A stretch of 64,000 nucleotides of DNA, from positions 4,148,501 through 4,212,500 of the forward strand of contig CM057474.1 of the NCBI GenBank assembly GCA_030035585.1, in the 5' to 3' direction. A program made the position numbers and the translations under genes. Positions 46,230-57,179 of the stretch are shown one piece after another. Origin of the DNA: Dugong dugon. Lineage: Eukaryota; Chordata; Mammalia; Sirenia; Dugongidae. The notes below the pieces were generated by a model, which searched no databases, was not told where the DNA came from, and worked only from the letters and a program-made list of their open reading frames with translations. How positions within the stretch are numbered: position 1 is the stretch's first letter; every line of letters starts with the position of its first letter.

Positions 46230-47076
46230 AATCCAAGAAGCTGGACTATATGAAGACGAACATGGCCTCAGGATTGAAGGAAGACTCGTTAACAATCTGC
46301 CTTATGCAGATGACACAATCTGCTTGCTGAAAGTGAAGAGAACTTGAAGCACTCACTGATGAAGATCAAAGACCTTCAGTATGGATTACACCTCAACATA
46401 AAGAAAACAAAAATCCTCACAACTGGACTTATAAGCAACATCATGACAAACAGAGAAAATATTGAAGTTGTCTAGGATTTAATTTTACTTGGGTCCACAA
46501 TCAATGCCCATGGAAGCAGCAGTCAAGAAGTCAAACCCAGCATTGCATTGGGCAAATCTGCTGCAAAAGATCTCTTTAAAGTGTTAAAAGGCAAAGATGT
46601 CACTTTGACGACTAAAGTAAGCCTGACCCAAGCCATGGTATTTTCAATTGCCTCATATGCATTTGAAAGCTGGACAATGAATAAGGAAGACCGAAAAAGA
46701 GTTGATGCCTTTGAATTATGGTGTTGGCAAAGAATATTGAATATACCATGGACTTCCAGAAGAATGAACAAATTTGTCTTGGAAGAAGTACAGCCAGAAT
46801 GCTCATTAGAAGAGAGGATGGTGAGGCTTCTTTGGGAGCATACTTTGGACGTGTTATGAGGAGGGATCAGTCCCTGGAGAAGGACATCACGCTTGGTAGA
46901 GTAGATGGTCAGCGAAAAACAGTAAGACTCTCAACAAGATGGACTGACACAGTGGCTGCAACAACAAGCTCAAACAGCAAGGACTGTGAGGATGGCGCAG
47001 GACCGGGCAGTGTTTCAGTCTGTTGTGCATAGGGTCGCTATGAGACGGAATCGACTGGATGGCATCTAACAACAAA
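46230..47076 (+). mobile_element. RTE/BovB-like LINE, 3' part with YADD
   Basis: 5'-truncated copy starting inside RT: YADD at about 46305-46316, then LTQAMVFSIASYAFESW and related C-terminal segments (46620-46680). It ends 'gactggatggcatctaacaa' plus CAAAA. Frameshifts separate the pieces. Homologous to 8867-9541. Confidence 0.9.
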
Positions 47077-47507
47077 AGGGGATTGGGAGCATGTATGTGT
47101 TAGTGGTGATGGAGATCCATTTCAGATACACGGTTATTTTAAAAACGTATCACAACATTAGTGATTCTAAAAACACTCTCTCTTGCAAGAATTAAGAAGT
47201 TCTTCTGTTCATTATCTGACATCCTCATCACATATTTGACTCACTCATCCTAGTACTCCATGGGCCCAAACAAATACAAGGCAGAAAAAACTAGCTAACT
47301 TGTTCTGGTAAGAGAACCAGAGAAGAAATTTTCCCCATTCTCCAGCTCTAGCTCTGGTCTCCTTGAATATTCTTGCTCTTTTTGATGTTTGGAGCACCGT
47401 GTGTGAACTCAAATTCTCTTCCTAATTTGGCATGCTGTGGTTCTATTCTATTTTGTCATTGCCTCATAAAATCACAACACTACAGCTCTACTGAAATCTT
47501 TCCCAGC
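47077..47507. other. Unclassified non-coding stretch
   Basis: Nothing recognised between the RTE end and the next LTR. Confidence 0.4.
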
Positions 47508-47512
47508 GGCAC

Positions 47513-48121
47513 TATCATAGATTGAATTGTGTCCCCCCAAAATGTGTGCCAACTTGGCTAGGCCATGATTCCCAGTATTGTGTGGTTGTCCTCCATTTTG
47601 TGATGGGTTGTAAATCCTAGCCTCTATGCCTGTGGTTATGGTCCCATTTGGGAGTGAGCTGTCCATTATGTTAATGGACAGGATTATGTCATGTTAATGA
47701 GGATTAGGGTAGGATGCAACACCCTTACTCAGGTCATAGCCCTGATGTGATGTAAGGGGAGTTTCCCTGGGGTGTGGCCTGCATCACCTTTTATCTTACA
47801 AGAGATAAAGGACATAGAAGTGAGAGAGGGGGGTGGGGAACATTAGTACCAGCAAGAAAGAAGAGCCGAGAGCAGAGCTCGTCCTTTGGACCCAGGGTCC
47901 CCGTGCTGAGAACCTCCTAGAGCCAGGAGAAGATTGACGCCAAGACATATGGAGATCTCCAAGGGATGCCAAGCCCACAGATGTTGAAAGGAGATAAGGA
48001 CCTTCCCCTAGAACTGGCGCCCTGAATTTAGACTTCTAGCCTAACCTGTGACAATAATTTTGTTTGCTAAAGCCGTCCACTTGTGGTATTTCTGTTATAG
48101 CAGAACAAGATAACTAAGACA
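47513..48121 (+). mobile_element. Solo LTR, MaLR/MLT1-like, plus, long form
   Basis: 609 bp, from TATCATAGATTGAATTGTGT to GATAACTAAGACA, flanked by GGCAC at 47508-47512 and 48122-48126. The first dinucleotide reads TA in place of TG. Longer than the copy at 44986, with an extra GA-rich section. Confidence 0.9.
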
Positions 48122-48126
48122 GGCAC

Positions 48127-49480
48127 CTTTTCCTAAATTATCACAAACTCACTTAGGGGTTAAAGCCAGTAGATTTAGCAAATGGAATTCTATTGGCAAG
48201 TTTAGCCAACACAATTCTTCTAAGCCACTTCCTGATGTAAGGAGGCCACCTCTCAAGGATTCTTTTAAACTGTTTAAAAGGTAGTGTTGTTGTTCTGTGA
48301 AGATCAAAGCCTTTCCAAATAATCTGTCCTACCTTCTGGTGAGGTGAATGCAGGCTGCAAAACAGTCATTATGCCCTCCCACATTGAACTTGGGGACTAG
48401 AGGCTTTCCAGCCAGCTTGGATTTCCCATGTAATACAAATGCAAACCATGTGCCTTGCACCTTTTCACAAAATGACTGTTAGGAAACAAAGTCACAAGTT
48501 CCAGTACAGGGTTCTGGAAGACTCTAGTTGCTAGACTTGGCTCCAATACAGACTTGGCTAAAGATGATGAACGTGTAAAAACTAAAGGGAAAAAAATTAT
48601 TTCAATCCCTTGTCTTCTAGCGAGTTACCTGTTGGTGGCTCCAGTGGACTGGTGGAAAGGTTGGAACGCTTCTTGATTAAGTTCTTTTCAAGGGCTCCTA
48701 AATCTGTCTTTTCAAGCTTTCCCTTTCTTTCACCTTTTATGGGTTTTAACGATTGAGATTATATTCCACAAAATTGTGTGATCTTGGGAAAATCACATAA
48801 CTTCTCTGAGTCTCAAATTCCTCACTGGTAAAATAATAGATTGAATTATCTCTAAAGTTCCTCCCTCTAAAATTCTATAATTCAAGGCCCATGTTTAAGC
48901 TACTCATCCCAAATTAAACAAATGACCATTTTCAGGCCGTTACAGGCTATAGCGCCTGGCACAAACCAACTGAATCAATCGCATTTAATAAAACGCACTG
49001 GATTAGGTCTTTCAACAAGAAGTCTGTTTGTCTGTTTAAGTCCTGGCAGTCCTCAGGCCATTTTATGTTGTCTCACAATTTTTACAATCAACGACCAAAC
49101 TGTAAATAATAAGGATTTTAAAACACCTTCCTCAGACCCAAACAACTTAGCTTTTTAGAGTGCTGCATAAAGTGATAAGCTAAGGTCTGTAGACAGCATC
49201 AGAAGTCTTCCAAAGCTCTTTCCATTCCATGATACTAGCGGTGTCCAGGCTGATCAAATTTCCTCTACGGACGCGGAGTTTCCACTAGCTCGACCTAGTG
49301 ACTACCGGTTTCCCATTAATTGCTATTCACACGCACACATCTGCACGCGTAAAGCCACTTTCAACACCACACTGTGGGTCCTGACATGATGACAGAGGCA
49401 CCAGCTGTCGGTGCACTGCTCTGAATTGGGGACACAAACCCCATTTTCCTATGGAAATTGGCCTGGACGCTGCTTTGGCC
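48127..49480. other. Unclassified stretch with MIR relic
   Basis: About 48775-48860 resembles plus-oriented MIR ('tgatcttgggaaaatcacat', 'actggtaaaataatagattg'). The rest, including the approach to the CpG island, contains no recognised transposon, as is common upstream of promoters. Confidence 0.45.
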
Positions 49481-49499
49481 TCTAACAAAAGGGGAGAGT

Positions 49500-50690
49500 C
49501 CTGTTAAATGGGGCCATCTGGCCGTCCCCCAGACCCAGTGACACCCCCGCGTTGGGGGTGGGCTTGGGGAGAGCAGGAGTGGACTTCGGGGAGCCGGGAA
49601 GGTGGCGCAGCAGAGCGCAGCTGTCACCCCAACCCCGGGGGTCCTGCCTACAGAGGTTGTGGCCAGCAGGTTCGCGGTGGTGTTAAGTCTCCGGGTCTGG
49701 GGCGCCTGAAGGTCTCCCGGCGCACTCCCGGTATGGGGGGAGGGCGCGCTTTGTTCCCGGGCCCCAAGGGGCGAAGCACCAGAACCCGGGCCGAGTCACT
49801 GCGCCGTCCCCGGGGCCAGCGCCGCGCCGCGGGCCCCTCCATAGCAACAGCGTGGGAGCTGAGCAAACCGGGAGGGGGAGCAGGGAAGGAGGAGGAGGGA
49901 GAGGAAGGAGGGGAACGGGAGCCAGGGGTGGGGAGAGGAGAGAGGGCGGGGAGACGGAGAGAAGAAAGGAGAGGTGCAGGAGCGGGGGGAGGGGAGCCGG
50001 GAGAGGGGACGCGGGGAGGAAGACAGAGAAAGGGGGAGCAGAGGGGAAGGGCAAGGAGGAGGGGAGGGGAGGGGGAAAGAGCATGGAGAAGGGGAACAGA
50101 GCGGGTAGGGCAGGGAGGAGGGGAGCAGGGAGAGGGGACGCGAGGAAGAAGACAGAGAAAGGGGGAGCTGAGGGGAAGGGCAGACAGGAGGGGAGGTGGA
50201 GGGTGCAGGGGAGAGGGGAGCAGGAAGAAACTGGTCGAAGAGCCCGGGAGGAGGGCGCGGCCCGGGGTCGCCCCGCCCACCCCTGCAGGGCAGGCTGCCC
50301 CGGCCTTACACTCGCCCGGAATTCCAGCTCCAGGCGCCCAGGGGTGGGAGGAGGAGCCGGGAGCGGGGATCGCGGCGCGCCCGTGGGAGGAGCGCAGGGG
50401 CCCCCGGCTCCCTAGTCCCACTGCCGCGCCCTCGGAGCGCCCTGGGAGCGGACCGTGCTCGGTCTCCCCGCTGTCGGTGCGGAGACCCTCTCCAGCTGCA
50501 CCGGCCTTCCCAGCCCCTGAGCAGGCCCCCCAGACCCGGGCAGCCCGCATTCCTCCGGGGACGTGCCAACCCCCGGTCCCCACGGGATGCAAGCCTGGCT
50601 CCGAGAGGGGAGGAGCTCCGGGCGCGGAGAGTGGAGAATCGTCGCCCCGAGGGTTTTCACCAGGGCCCTTTTTAGTCCAAACCATTAGGA
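49500..50690. promoter_or_regulatory. CpG island, candidate promoter/first exon
   Basis: Abrupt GC-rich block in an AT-rich window with dense CpG at 49580-49850 (such as 'gccgcgccgcgggcccc') and 50260-50640. A CCCCGCCC Sp1-like box is near 50272, and an RFX-like half site 'ccatagcaac' is near 49840. No transposon inside. Unmethylated CpG islands mark most mammalian promoters; gene and strand are unknown. Long stop-free frames on both strands (49508-50776 plus, 49648-50685 minus) are expected from the composition and are not evidence of coding. Confidence 0.75.
49860..50235 (+). repeat. Polypurine tract with a 129-bp tandem duplication
   Basis: About 370 bp with the + strand almost entirely G and A, many runs of three or more G. 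Within it, a block beginning GAGAGGGGACGCG at 50001 recurs at 50130, with similar following sequence (AAGACAGAGAAAGGGGGAGC in both), giving a tandem duplication of about 129 bp. Such tracts can form triplex, G-quadruplex or R-loop structures. Confidence 0.88.
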
Positions 50691-50699
50691 AAGTGATGC

Positions 50700-52085
50700 G
50701 GGCTTTCGAGTTCCCCTTCCCCCCAGTCAGGGAACTCGTAGAGGAAACAGTATCAATATTAACTTCGGAATTTTAAACATTGTTTTGTGACCTTCAGCTG
50801 AAAATGTGGAGGAAAAGCAAAGTCACAAATCATCACTCTTAAATACTCTTTGCTAAGCACCAGCTTGCACAAGACATTTCACAGAACTGGCGAAACCAAT
50901 GTGATTCTTGCTCTCGAAGAGTTTACCACAAAAACAGAACGGTATCACAGTCTGAAAGGCATTCTAGAATAGCTTTTATGGTATAGCGCTAAATGTCTGG
51001 GCAAGGAAAAAAACTTTTATTTCAGGTTTATCAGTATTTCAGAAGAAAACCAATAGATACATTGCTGTATATTTTATTTTAAACCCCTTATAAAAAGTGA
51101 AAGGAGGAAAAATAAACTTTTGAATGTTCTCAGCTAACATGGCCTATGGGAAAATGAAAATAAACCTAATTGAAAAAACAGTGCTCACCAGAAATAGGTT
51201 CAGCTTTCAGGCAGGGAACATGGTTATTAAAAAAAAAAAAAAAAGACAGCAGAAAATACACCAATCAAATGGAACGTTGTCCAAGTTTCATAAAGCAAAG
51301 GTCAAAGAATTCCTCTGAAGCCTTAAAGAACACAGCTTCTGCATATATAGGCAGAACTTCTGTTGTTTTGTTTTTCAGGTATCACCCAAAGGAAAATTTT
51401 TTGGTTTCGGATGCCCACACACTCCCAAATTAGCAACCAATCTAAAAGAAACAGGAAAACTTGTAGGTTTGTAACTGTATGTCATCCCATCTGGTTTAAA
51501 CTGTCTCTATGACAACCCCCTTTCCAAAAAAAAAAGATGAAAAATGTAGGCAAACATCCAACTAGATCTATAAAACTGTGTTTACTTATTTTGATATAAA
51601 CCTGGTGGTTTCTAGTTTTAGCTGCCCAACTTGGTTGATACATAACATTTTTTGAGGGTTTACCACATTCCAGGCACTATTCTAAGCAATTTATAGACAT
51701 TAGCATTTTATTTGATCCTCTTAACAAGCTTAGAAGACAGATGCTATTGTTACGCCATTTTATAGATGAGGAAATTGAGGCCTAGAGAGCTGCCCGGGCT
51801 CACACAGCAGTCAACAGCAGGGCTGGGATACAGACCCCGAATCTACCATCACTGAGTGCTTTGTTTGTTCTCTGATCACATAGCCAACGAGGGCGGAACT
51901 TCCCTGACCCGTCGTCTAGAATACTACTGAATATAAGCCTGGGCAAAAATTGTTTATGGATTAATTGAATTTTTCAATTTCATCCAGTTTTTCTGTGATT
52001 AGGTAGATATGTAAATTCAAGACTCATTATTTTCTCATTTTTTTACATGTGTTTTAGCAGTTATTAACCAAGACTTTCTCTTTCA
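50700..52085. other. Unclassified AT-rich stretch next to the CpG island
   Basis: No gene recognised. Contains an A-run at 51230-51244 and a MIR listed separately. Confidence 0.4.
51645..51870 (-). mobile_element. MIR fossil, minus
   Basis: Well-preserved reverse MIR: 'ttccaggcactattctaagc', 'ttttatttgatcctcttaac', 'ccattttatagatgaggaaa', 'ttgaggcctagagagctgcc', 'gctcacacagcagtcaacag'. Near full length. Confidence 0.85.
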
Positions 52086-52098
52086 AGAGAGTGAAAGA

Positions 52099-52418
52099 AC
52101 TGCAATATAAGACATACAGTGATACTCGTGAAGAGTGTACTTCTTAGCTCAAGTAGATACATGAGTCTAAATGGGCAGCCTGTCTGCAGGCGAGATGAGA
52201 AGGCAGAGAGGGTCAGGAGCTGGTTGAATGGACACAGGAAATCCGGGGTGGAAAGGAGGAGTGTGCTGTCACAGTACGGGGAGAGCAACTAAGGTCACAT
52301 AGCAATGTGTGTATAGCAGTGTGTGTATAAAACTTTTTATGAGAAACTAACTTGAACTGTAAACTTTCATTTAAAGAACAATAAAAAAAATACTAAAACA
52401 TTTGAAAAAATTAAAAAA
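52099..52418 (+). mobile_element. L1 3'-UTR fragment with TSD
   Basis: 320-bp piece of the same L1 3' UTR as copy B (compare 44670-44890), ending AATAAAAAAAATACTAAAAC plus an A-rich tail. Flanked by exact AGAGTGAAAGA at 52088-52098 and 52419-52429. Confidence 0.92.
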
Positions 52419-52429
52419 AGAGTGAAAGA

Positions 52430-52888
52430 TTGTGAAATAATAATATAAAATGGCACAATGATAAACCACATCTTTAAAACTTAGTTCTATCTTGTTGCTT
52501 ATACTTTGTTTCTTTCTAAGGTCTGACCATGACCTTCAATTCTTAGGCACCTGTGAATAAGGAGAAACAGACTAAGCGTCACTTGATGTTGGTCTGCACA
52601 TAAAGTGGGTGTTGAGAGTCTTCTGCTGAATTTGACTTCTGTAAGTTGACAATGAGAATATAACCACCCCCAAAATCTTATGCCCCCACATCTTCTCATT
52701 TCTTCTGTCCTGCATCAGTCCTATTGTCTGTTCTTCGACTGCTGTGGGAAGGATACAGCCGTGGGGGCCAAGGAAAAGGAGTGGGTAAGACACAAGAGGT
52801 GGACATTTGAGATGATACGAGCAAAGAACTAAATTCTCTCTGAACAGAGTCCAGAATGCTGAGAGCTAAAAATGGGCTGGGCCCAGGC
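52430..52888. other. Unclassified stretch before the minisatellite
   Basis: Nothing recognised; leads directly into the tandem array. Confidence 0.4.
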
Positions 52889-53976
52889 AGAGGGATGCAG
52901 GGCCACGGGGCAAGGACGGGGGAGTCGGTGTGCTGTGAGGGCCGCAGGGCCACAGGGTGAGGACGGGAGAGTCGGTGTGCTGTGAGGGTCGCAGGGCCGC
53001 AGGGTGAGGACAGGGGAGTCGATGTGCTGTGAGGGATGTGGGGCCATGGACGGGGAGTCGGTGTGCTGTGAGGGACGCAGGACCATGGACAGGGAGTCGG
53101 TGTACTGTGAGGGACGCAGGACCATGGACAGGGAGTCAGTGTGCTGTGAGGGATGCAGGGCTGTGGACAGGGAGGTGGTGTGCTGTGGGGGCCACAGGGT
53201 CACAGGGCAAGGACGGGGGGTCGGTGTGCTGTGAGGGATATGGGGCCATGGACAGGGAGTCGGTGTGCTGTGAGGGACGCAGGACCATGGACAGGGAGTC
53301 AGTGTGCTGTGAGGGACGCAGGGCTGTGGACGGGGAGGTGGTGTGCTGTGGGGGCCAAAGGGCCACAGGGCAAGGACGGGGGAGTCGGTGTGCTGTGAGG
53401 GATGCAGGGTCGTGGACGGGGTGTCGGTGTGCTGTGAGGGACGCAGGGCTGCAGACAGGGGAGTTGGTGTGCTGTGAGGGACACAGGACCGTGCACAGGG
53501 AGTCAGTGTGCTGTGAGGGCCGCAGGGCTGCAGACAGGGGAGTTGGTGTGCTGTGAGGGACACAGGGCCATGGGATGAGGATGGGGGAGTCAGTGTGCTG
53601 TGAGGGATGCAGGGCCGCAGGTGAGGACAGGGGATTCGGTGTGTTGTGAGGGACACAGAGCTGTGGGGCGAGGACAGGGCATTTGGTGTGCTATGAGGGC
53701 CGCAGGGCGAGGACGGGGGAGTCGCTGTGCTGTGAGGGACACACAAGGGAGTCAGTGTGCTGTGAAGGCCGCAGGGTGAGGACGGGGGAGTCGGTGTGCT
53801 GTTAGGGATGCAGGGCCGCGGAGCGAGGACAGGGGAGTCGGTGTGCTGTGAGGGACGCAGGGCCATGGGCAGGGAGTCGGCGTGCTGTGAGGGACGCAGG
53901 GCCGTGGGGTGAGGATGGCGGAGTCGGTGTGCTGTGAGGGATGAAGGGCCGTGGGATGAGGATGGGGGAGTTGGTG
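52889..53976. repeat. GC-rich minisatellite, about 26 units of 30-47 bp
   Basis: Tandem array of units starting CGGTGTGCTGTGAGGG and ending GGGGAGT. I count 25 full units plus a partial one at each end; most are 39, 40 or 46-47 bp. Variants recur in order: the series 53020-53200 is repeated with one unit fewer at about 53221-53380, which shows higher-order structure. Long open frames on both strands (for example 52829-53866 minus) merely reflect the repeat and are not genes. Confidence 0.95.
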
Positions 53977-54415
53977 TGTTGGTTTTCCTACGGCTGTCAT
54001 AAGTACAACAAACCAGGTAACTGAAAACACAGAAAGTTCTTCTCTCGGTTCTGAAGGCAGGAAGTCCAAATTCAGATTGTTGGTGGGGTCATTCTCTCTC
54101 TGAAGACTCTAGAGGAAGATCCTTCCTAGTCTCTTCCAGCTTGTGGTGGCCCCAGGCATTTCTTGGCTTGTGGCAGCAAAAGCTCCAATCTCAGCCCGTC
54201 TTCACAGGGCCGGCTTCCTTCTGTGTCTGTCTGTCTCTCCTCCTCTTCTTATAAATCAGATTGTATTAGGACACACCCATCTCCGGCATGATCTCATGTT
54301 AACTCTTTACATCTGCAAAGATGCTGTTTCCAAATAATTTCACACTCACAGGTACTGGGGGTTAGGACTCCAACATTCATCTTTTTAGGTGGACACAAAT
54401 CAACCCCTAAGAGTT
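53977..54415 (-). mobile_element. MLT1-like LTR, minus
   Basis: Reverse MaLR-type LTR: 'tgttggttttcctacggctg', 'ctctgaagactctagaggaa', 'cttccagcttgtggtggccc', 'tcttcacagggccggcttcc', ending 'acacaaatcaacccctaa'. Older in type than the LTRs at 19233, 44986, 47513 and 56133. It begins exactly where the minisatellite ends. Confidence 0.82.
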
Positions 54416-54419
54416 GATA

Positions 54420-56127
54420 AGGCCCATTTTTTCAGGCTAAGAGCAAGAGAGAAAGGCTTCCTTCCAGGCTTTGCCCATGAATGAAGCTTGAATTTCAGTT
54501 GACTCGACTGGGGTTGGGGTGAGACCGGTGCTAAGTAGCAGGTTCAGAGGCGCCCAAGTGACTAGGCCCCCCGGGAAGTCTCAGATGGCAGTGGGGACTT
54601 ACTCTGCTTTCTTCTTCCTGCTGAAAACTAAAGAGAAGAAAAGGACTTTTGCTCGTGGCTAGAACCATTCTCCCTGTTGCCCTGTGTGCCTGCGTGGAGA
54701 CAGGCTAGAGCGAGGGAAGGAGGGAAGCAGCGTGCTCTGCCTCAGCAGTTGCCTCTGGCCAGGGCTTTCCTGCTCTGGCGGATTGCAGATTCAAACCTTT
54801 TTCTCTTAATTTTCTAAAACGAAAACACTCCTTCGTTAACTTCAGTACAAAGGAAAATTTTTCCCCTCTTCCTGGAGTTTAGTGGGGAAAATACCCTGTG
54901 ACTATTTTTAACACGTGTGAGAGAGTAGAGATTATTTTCTCTTTGCTTAAACATTCTGATGTTCCCACCACTGGTGACTGACATTTCCCAAAACTAAAAG
55001 AGAAATTCCCTAATAGGGTCTCAAATCTGAATAAGACTTACTAGAAAATAGGAATGAAGGGATGGAGGTGGGAGACAGGGAGACTATGAGAACTTTTCAC
55101 AGGGTCCCAGTTTTTGTCTCAACAAAAGTTCATTTTAATTGAATTCGTAAGCAGCATTTCGTAGTAATACTTTTGCCTTCTCTTTTTGTACCCACAGACT
55201 AATTTTTAGGTCTGTATTTTGAAAGAATACAACCGAATGATTTTTTTTTTTCTTACTGAGTAGTTCAAACAAAAAGATAATTTAACCAACGTAGAGTTTG
55301 GGTGCACCAATTCAAAGTGATTAGATGAAAGTCTAGAAATAAAACATTAAGCGTCCCCTGAACAGAATACCTAATGAGTATTGATTGCCAAATAATTCTA
55401 AGCACATGTGTACGTAGAAAGGAAGCAATATATTTTCTTAGGAAGAAAAAAAAAAAGCAACAACATTATATCTGGACTTTATTAGCATGAGGTAAAGAAA
55501 AAAAGGCCCTATAAATGAGACTCGGTGACACTGCCACATTAGAAAACAATTTTGTTGAGCAGGACATATTTTTTCAGCAGAAGCTGCATTAGTGGTCAGG
55601 GATGGAAGACAGGACTTGGAATGAGGGCTGTGCTAATGCAGAAGTCTGAAGGGGACAAGAGTGACAAAGTGAGGCTTCCAACTGAGATTTTGTAGCTGGA
55701 TAAAAAGAGAAACAGCTGACTTGTTTTGGAGCAAGATGCTGAGCAAGGTGACTATGTGTAAGACGCTGGGCAAAAAGGTTACATGCATTCTCTACAATCT
55801 TCGCGTTGACCCTACGAGGTGCACCTATCCACTGTAAAATTATTGCCCTGATTTTACAGTTGAGGAGACTGAGTGTGGAGAGGCCAAGGAATTTGCCCAA
55901 GGTTGCCCAGATCACAAATGGCAAAGGTGGAATCCCATCTTAGTTCTCCCTGACTCCAAAGACCTTACTGTTCATCTTTCCATCACAGTCATTAATGGGG
56001 GAAAGGGGGTAAGCACCTTCCAGATACCCAAGGAAAAGTGCACACAGACAAGCACTTTTCAAGCATTTGGAGCCCCTGTCCTCTACTCTGCACCACCTGT
56101 GTAATTGGAAGAAGACTCAGAGCCAGG
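54420..56127. other. Unclassified stretch with a MIR relic
   Basis: About 55750-55960 is a reverse MIR ('ctgattttacagttgaggag', 'aggaatttgcccaaggttgc'). The rest is unclassified, with no gene recognised. Confidence 0.5.
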
Positions 56128-56132
56128 GGTGG

Positions 56133-56670
56133 TGTCTTAGTCACCTAGTGCTACTGTAACTGAAATACAAGTGGATGACTTTAACAAACAGAAATTCCCT
56201 CACAGTCTGAAATTTATTCTCTCACAGTTTAGGAGGCTAGAAGTCAAATTCAGGGCAGCAGCTTCTGGAGAAGGCTTTCTCTCCCTGTCAGCTCTGGGGG
56301 AAGTTCCTTGTCATCAATCTTCCACCGGTCTAGGAGCTTCTCAACACAGAGACCCCCGGATCCAAAGGATGCACGCTGCTCCTGGCTCTTCTTGCTTGGT
56401 GGTAATGAGGTCCTTCTCCTCTCTGCTCACTTCTCTCTTTTATATCTCAGAAGAGATTGACTCAAGATACAACATAATTCTGTAGACTGTGTCCTGCTTC
56501 ATTACATAACAGCCTCTAATCCTGCCTCACGAACATCATAGAGGTTAGGATCTACAACACATAGGATAATTGCATCAGATCACAAAATGAAGGAGAACCA
56601 CACAATACTGAGAATCATGACCTAGCCAAGTTGACACATATTTTGGAGAGACACAATTCAATCCATAACA
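56133..56670 (-). mobile_element. Solo LTR, MaLR/MLT1-like, minus
   Basis: 538 bp, TGTCTTAGTCACCTAGTGCT to CAATCCATAACA, flanked by GGTGG at 56128-56132 and 56671-56675. Clearly the same family as 19233-19733, with which it shares the beginning and end. Confidence 0.93.
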
Positions 56671-56892
56671 GGTGGTGTTGACTTTCCTTGTGGGGTGATA
56701 TTTTGAATAATATCATCTTTTTTACCCAGAGTCTGGTGGGAAGGAGAGGCTCTCTCTCAGGCATCCAGACATGCTTAGAAATATCCACATGTCTGACTAC
56801 AGTTTTCAGTTTGGAATCGAAAGTTTTGGCTTCATACAGTTGCTGTCCCAGTTGAGAGGATGATAATTTCTCAGATTAATAGGATGAGAATA

Positions 56893-57099
56893 AACAAACA
56901 AACAAAACCCATTGCCATCAAATCAGTTCCAACTCATAGCAACCCTAGAGGACAGAGTAGGACTGTCCATAGGGTTTCCAAGTCTGTAGTCTTTACAGAA
57001 GCAAGACTGTCACATCTTTCTCCCACAGAGTGGCTAGTAGGTTCAAATTGCTGACCTTTTGGTTAGCAGCTGAACATTTAACCACTGCGCCACCAGGGT
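56893..57099 (-). mobile_element. AfroSINE, minus, long body
   Basis: CAAACAAACAAA-type left tail, body 'ctttacagaagcaagactgt', head complement 'accactgcgccaccagggt'. Flanked by AGGATGAGAATA-like (56881-56892) and AGAATGAGAACTA (57106-57118). Confidence 0.92.
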
Positions 57100-57118
57100 A
57101 ACTATAGAATGAGAACTA

Positions 57119-57163
57119 AAAAAAAAAAAAACAAACCAAATCCACTGCCGTTGAGTGATTCCA
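57119..57163 (-). mobile_element. AfroSINE tail fragment, minus
   Basis: Only the tail end of a reverse SINE ('accaaatccactgccgttg') with an A-run. Followed by AGGATAAGAATAG (57169-57181), a third relative of the flanking word of the SINE before it. Confidence 0.75.
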
Positions 57164-57179
57164 ATTTAGGATAAGAATA

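Noticed and set aside
49508-50776. 422-codon plus frame and 345-codon minus frame (49648-50685) in the GC-rich block
   Set aside because: GC-rich, purine-skewed DNA lacks stop codons on several frames at once. The predicted proteins are low-complexity Gly/Arg/Glu or Pro/Ser without domains, and the frames overlap each other on both strands.
52829-53866. 345-codon minus frame and several plus frames of 65-175 codons
   Set aside because: They are translations of the minisatellite units; unit lengths not divisible by three shift the frame, and no start or domain context exists.
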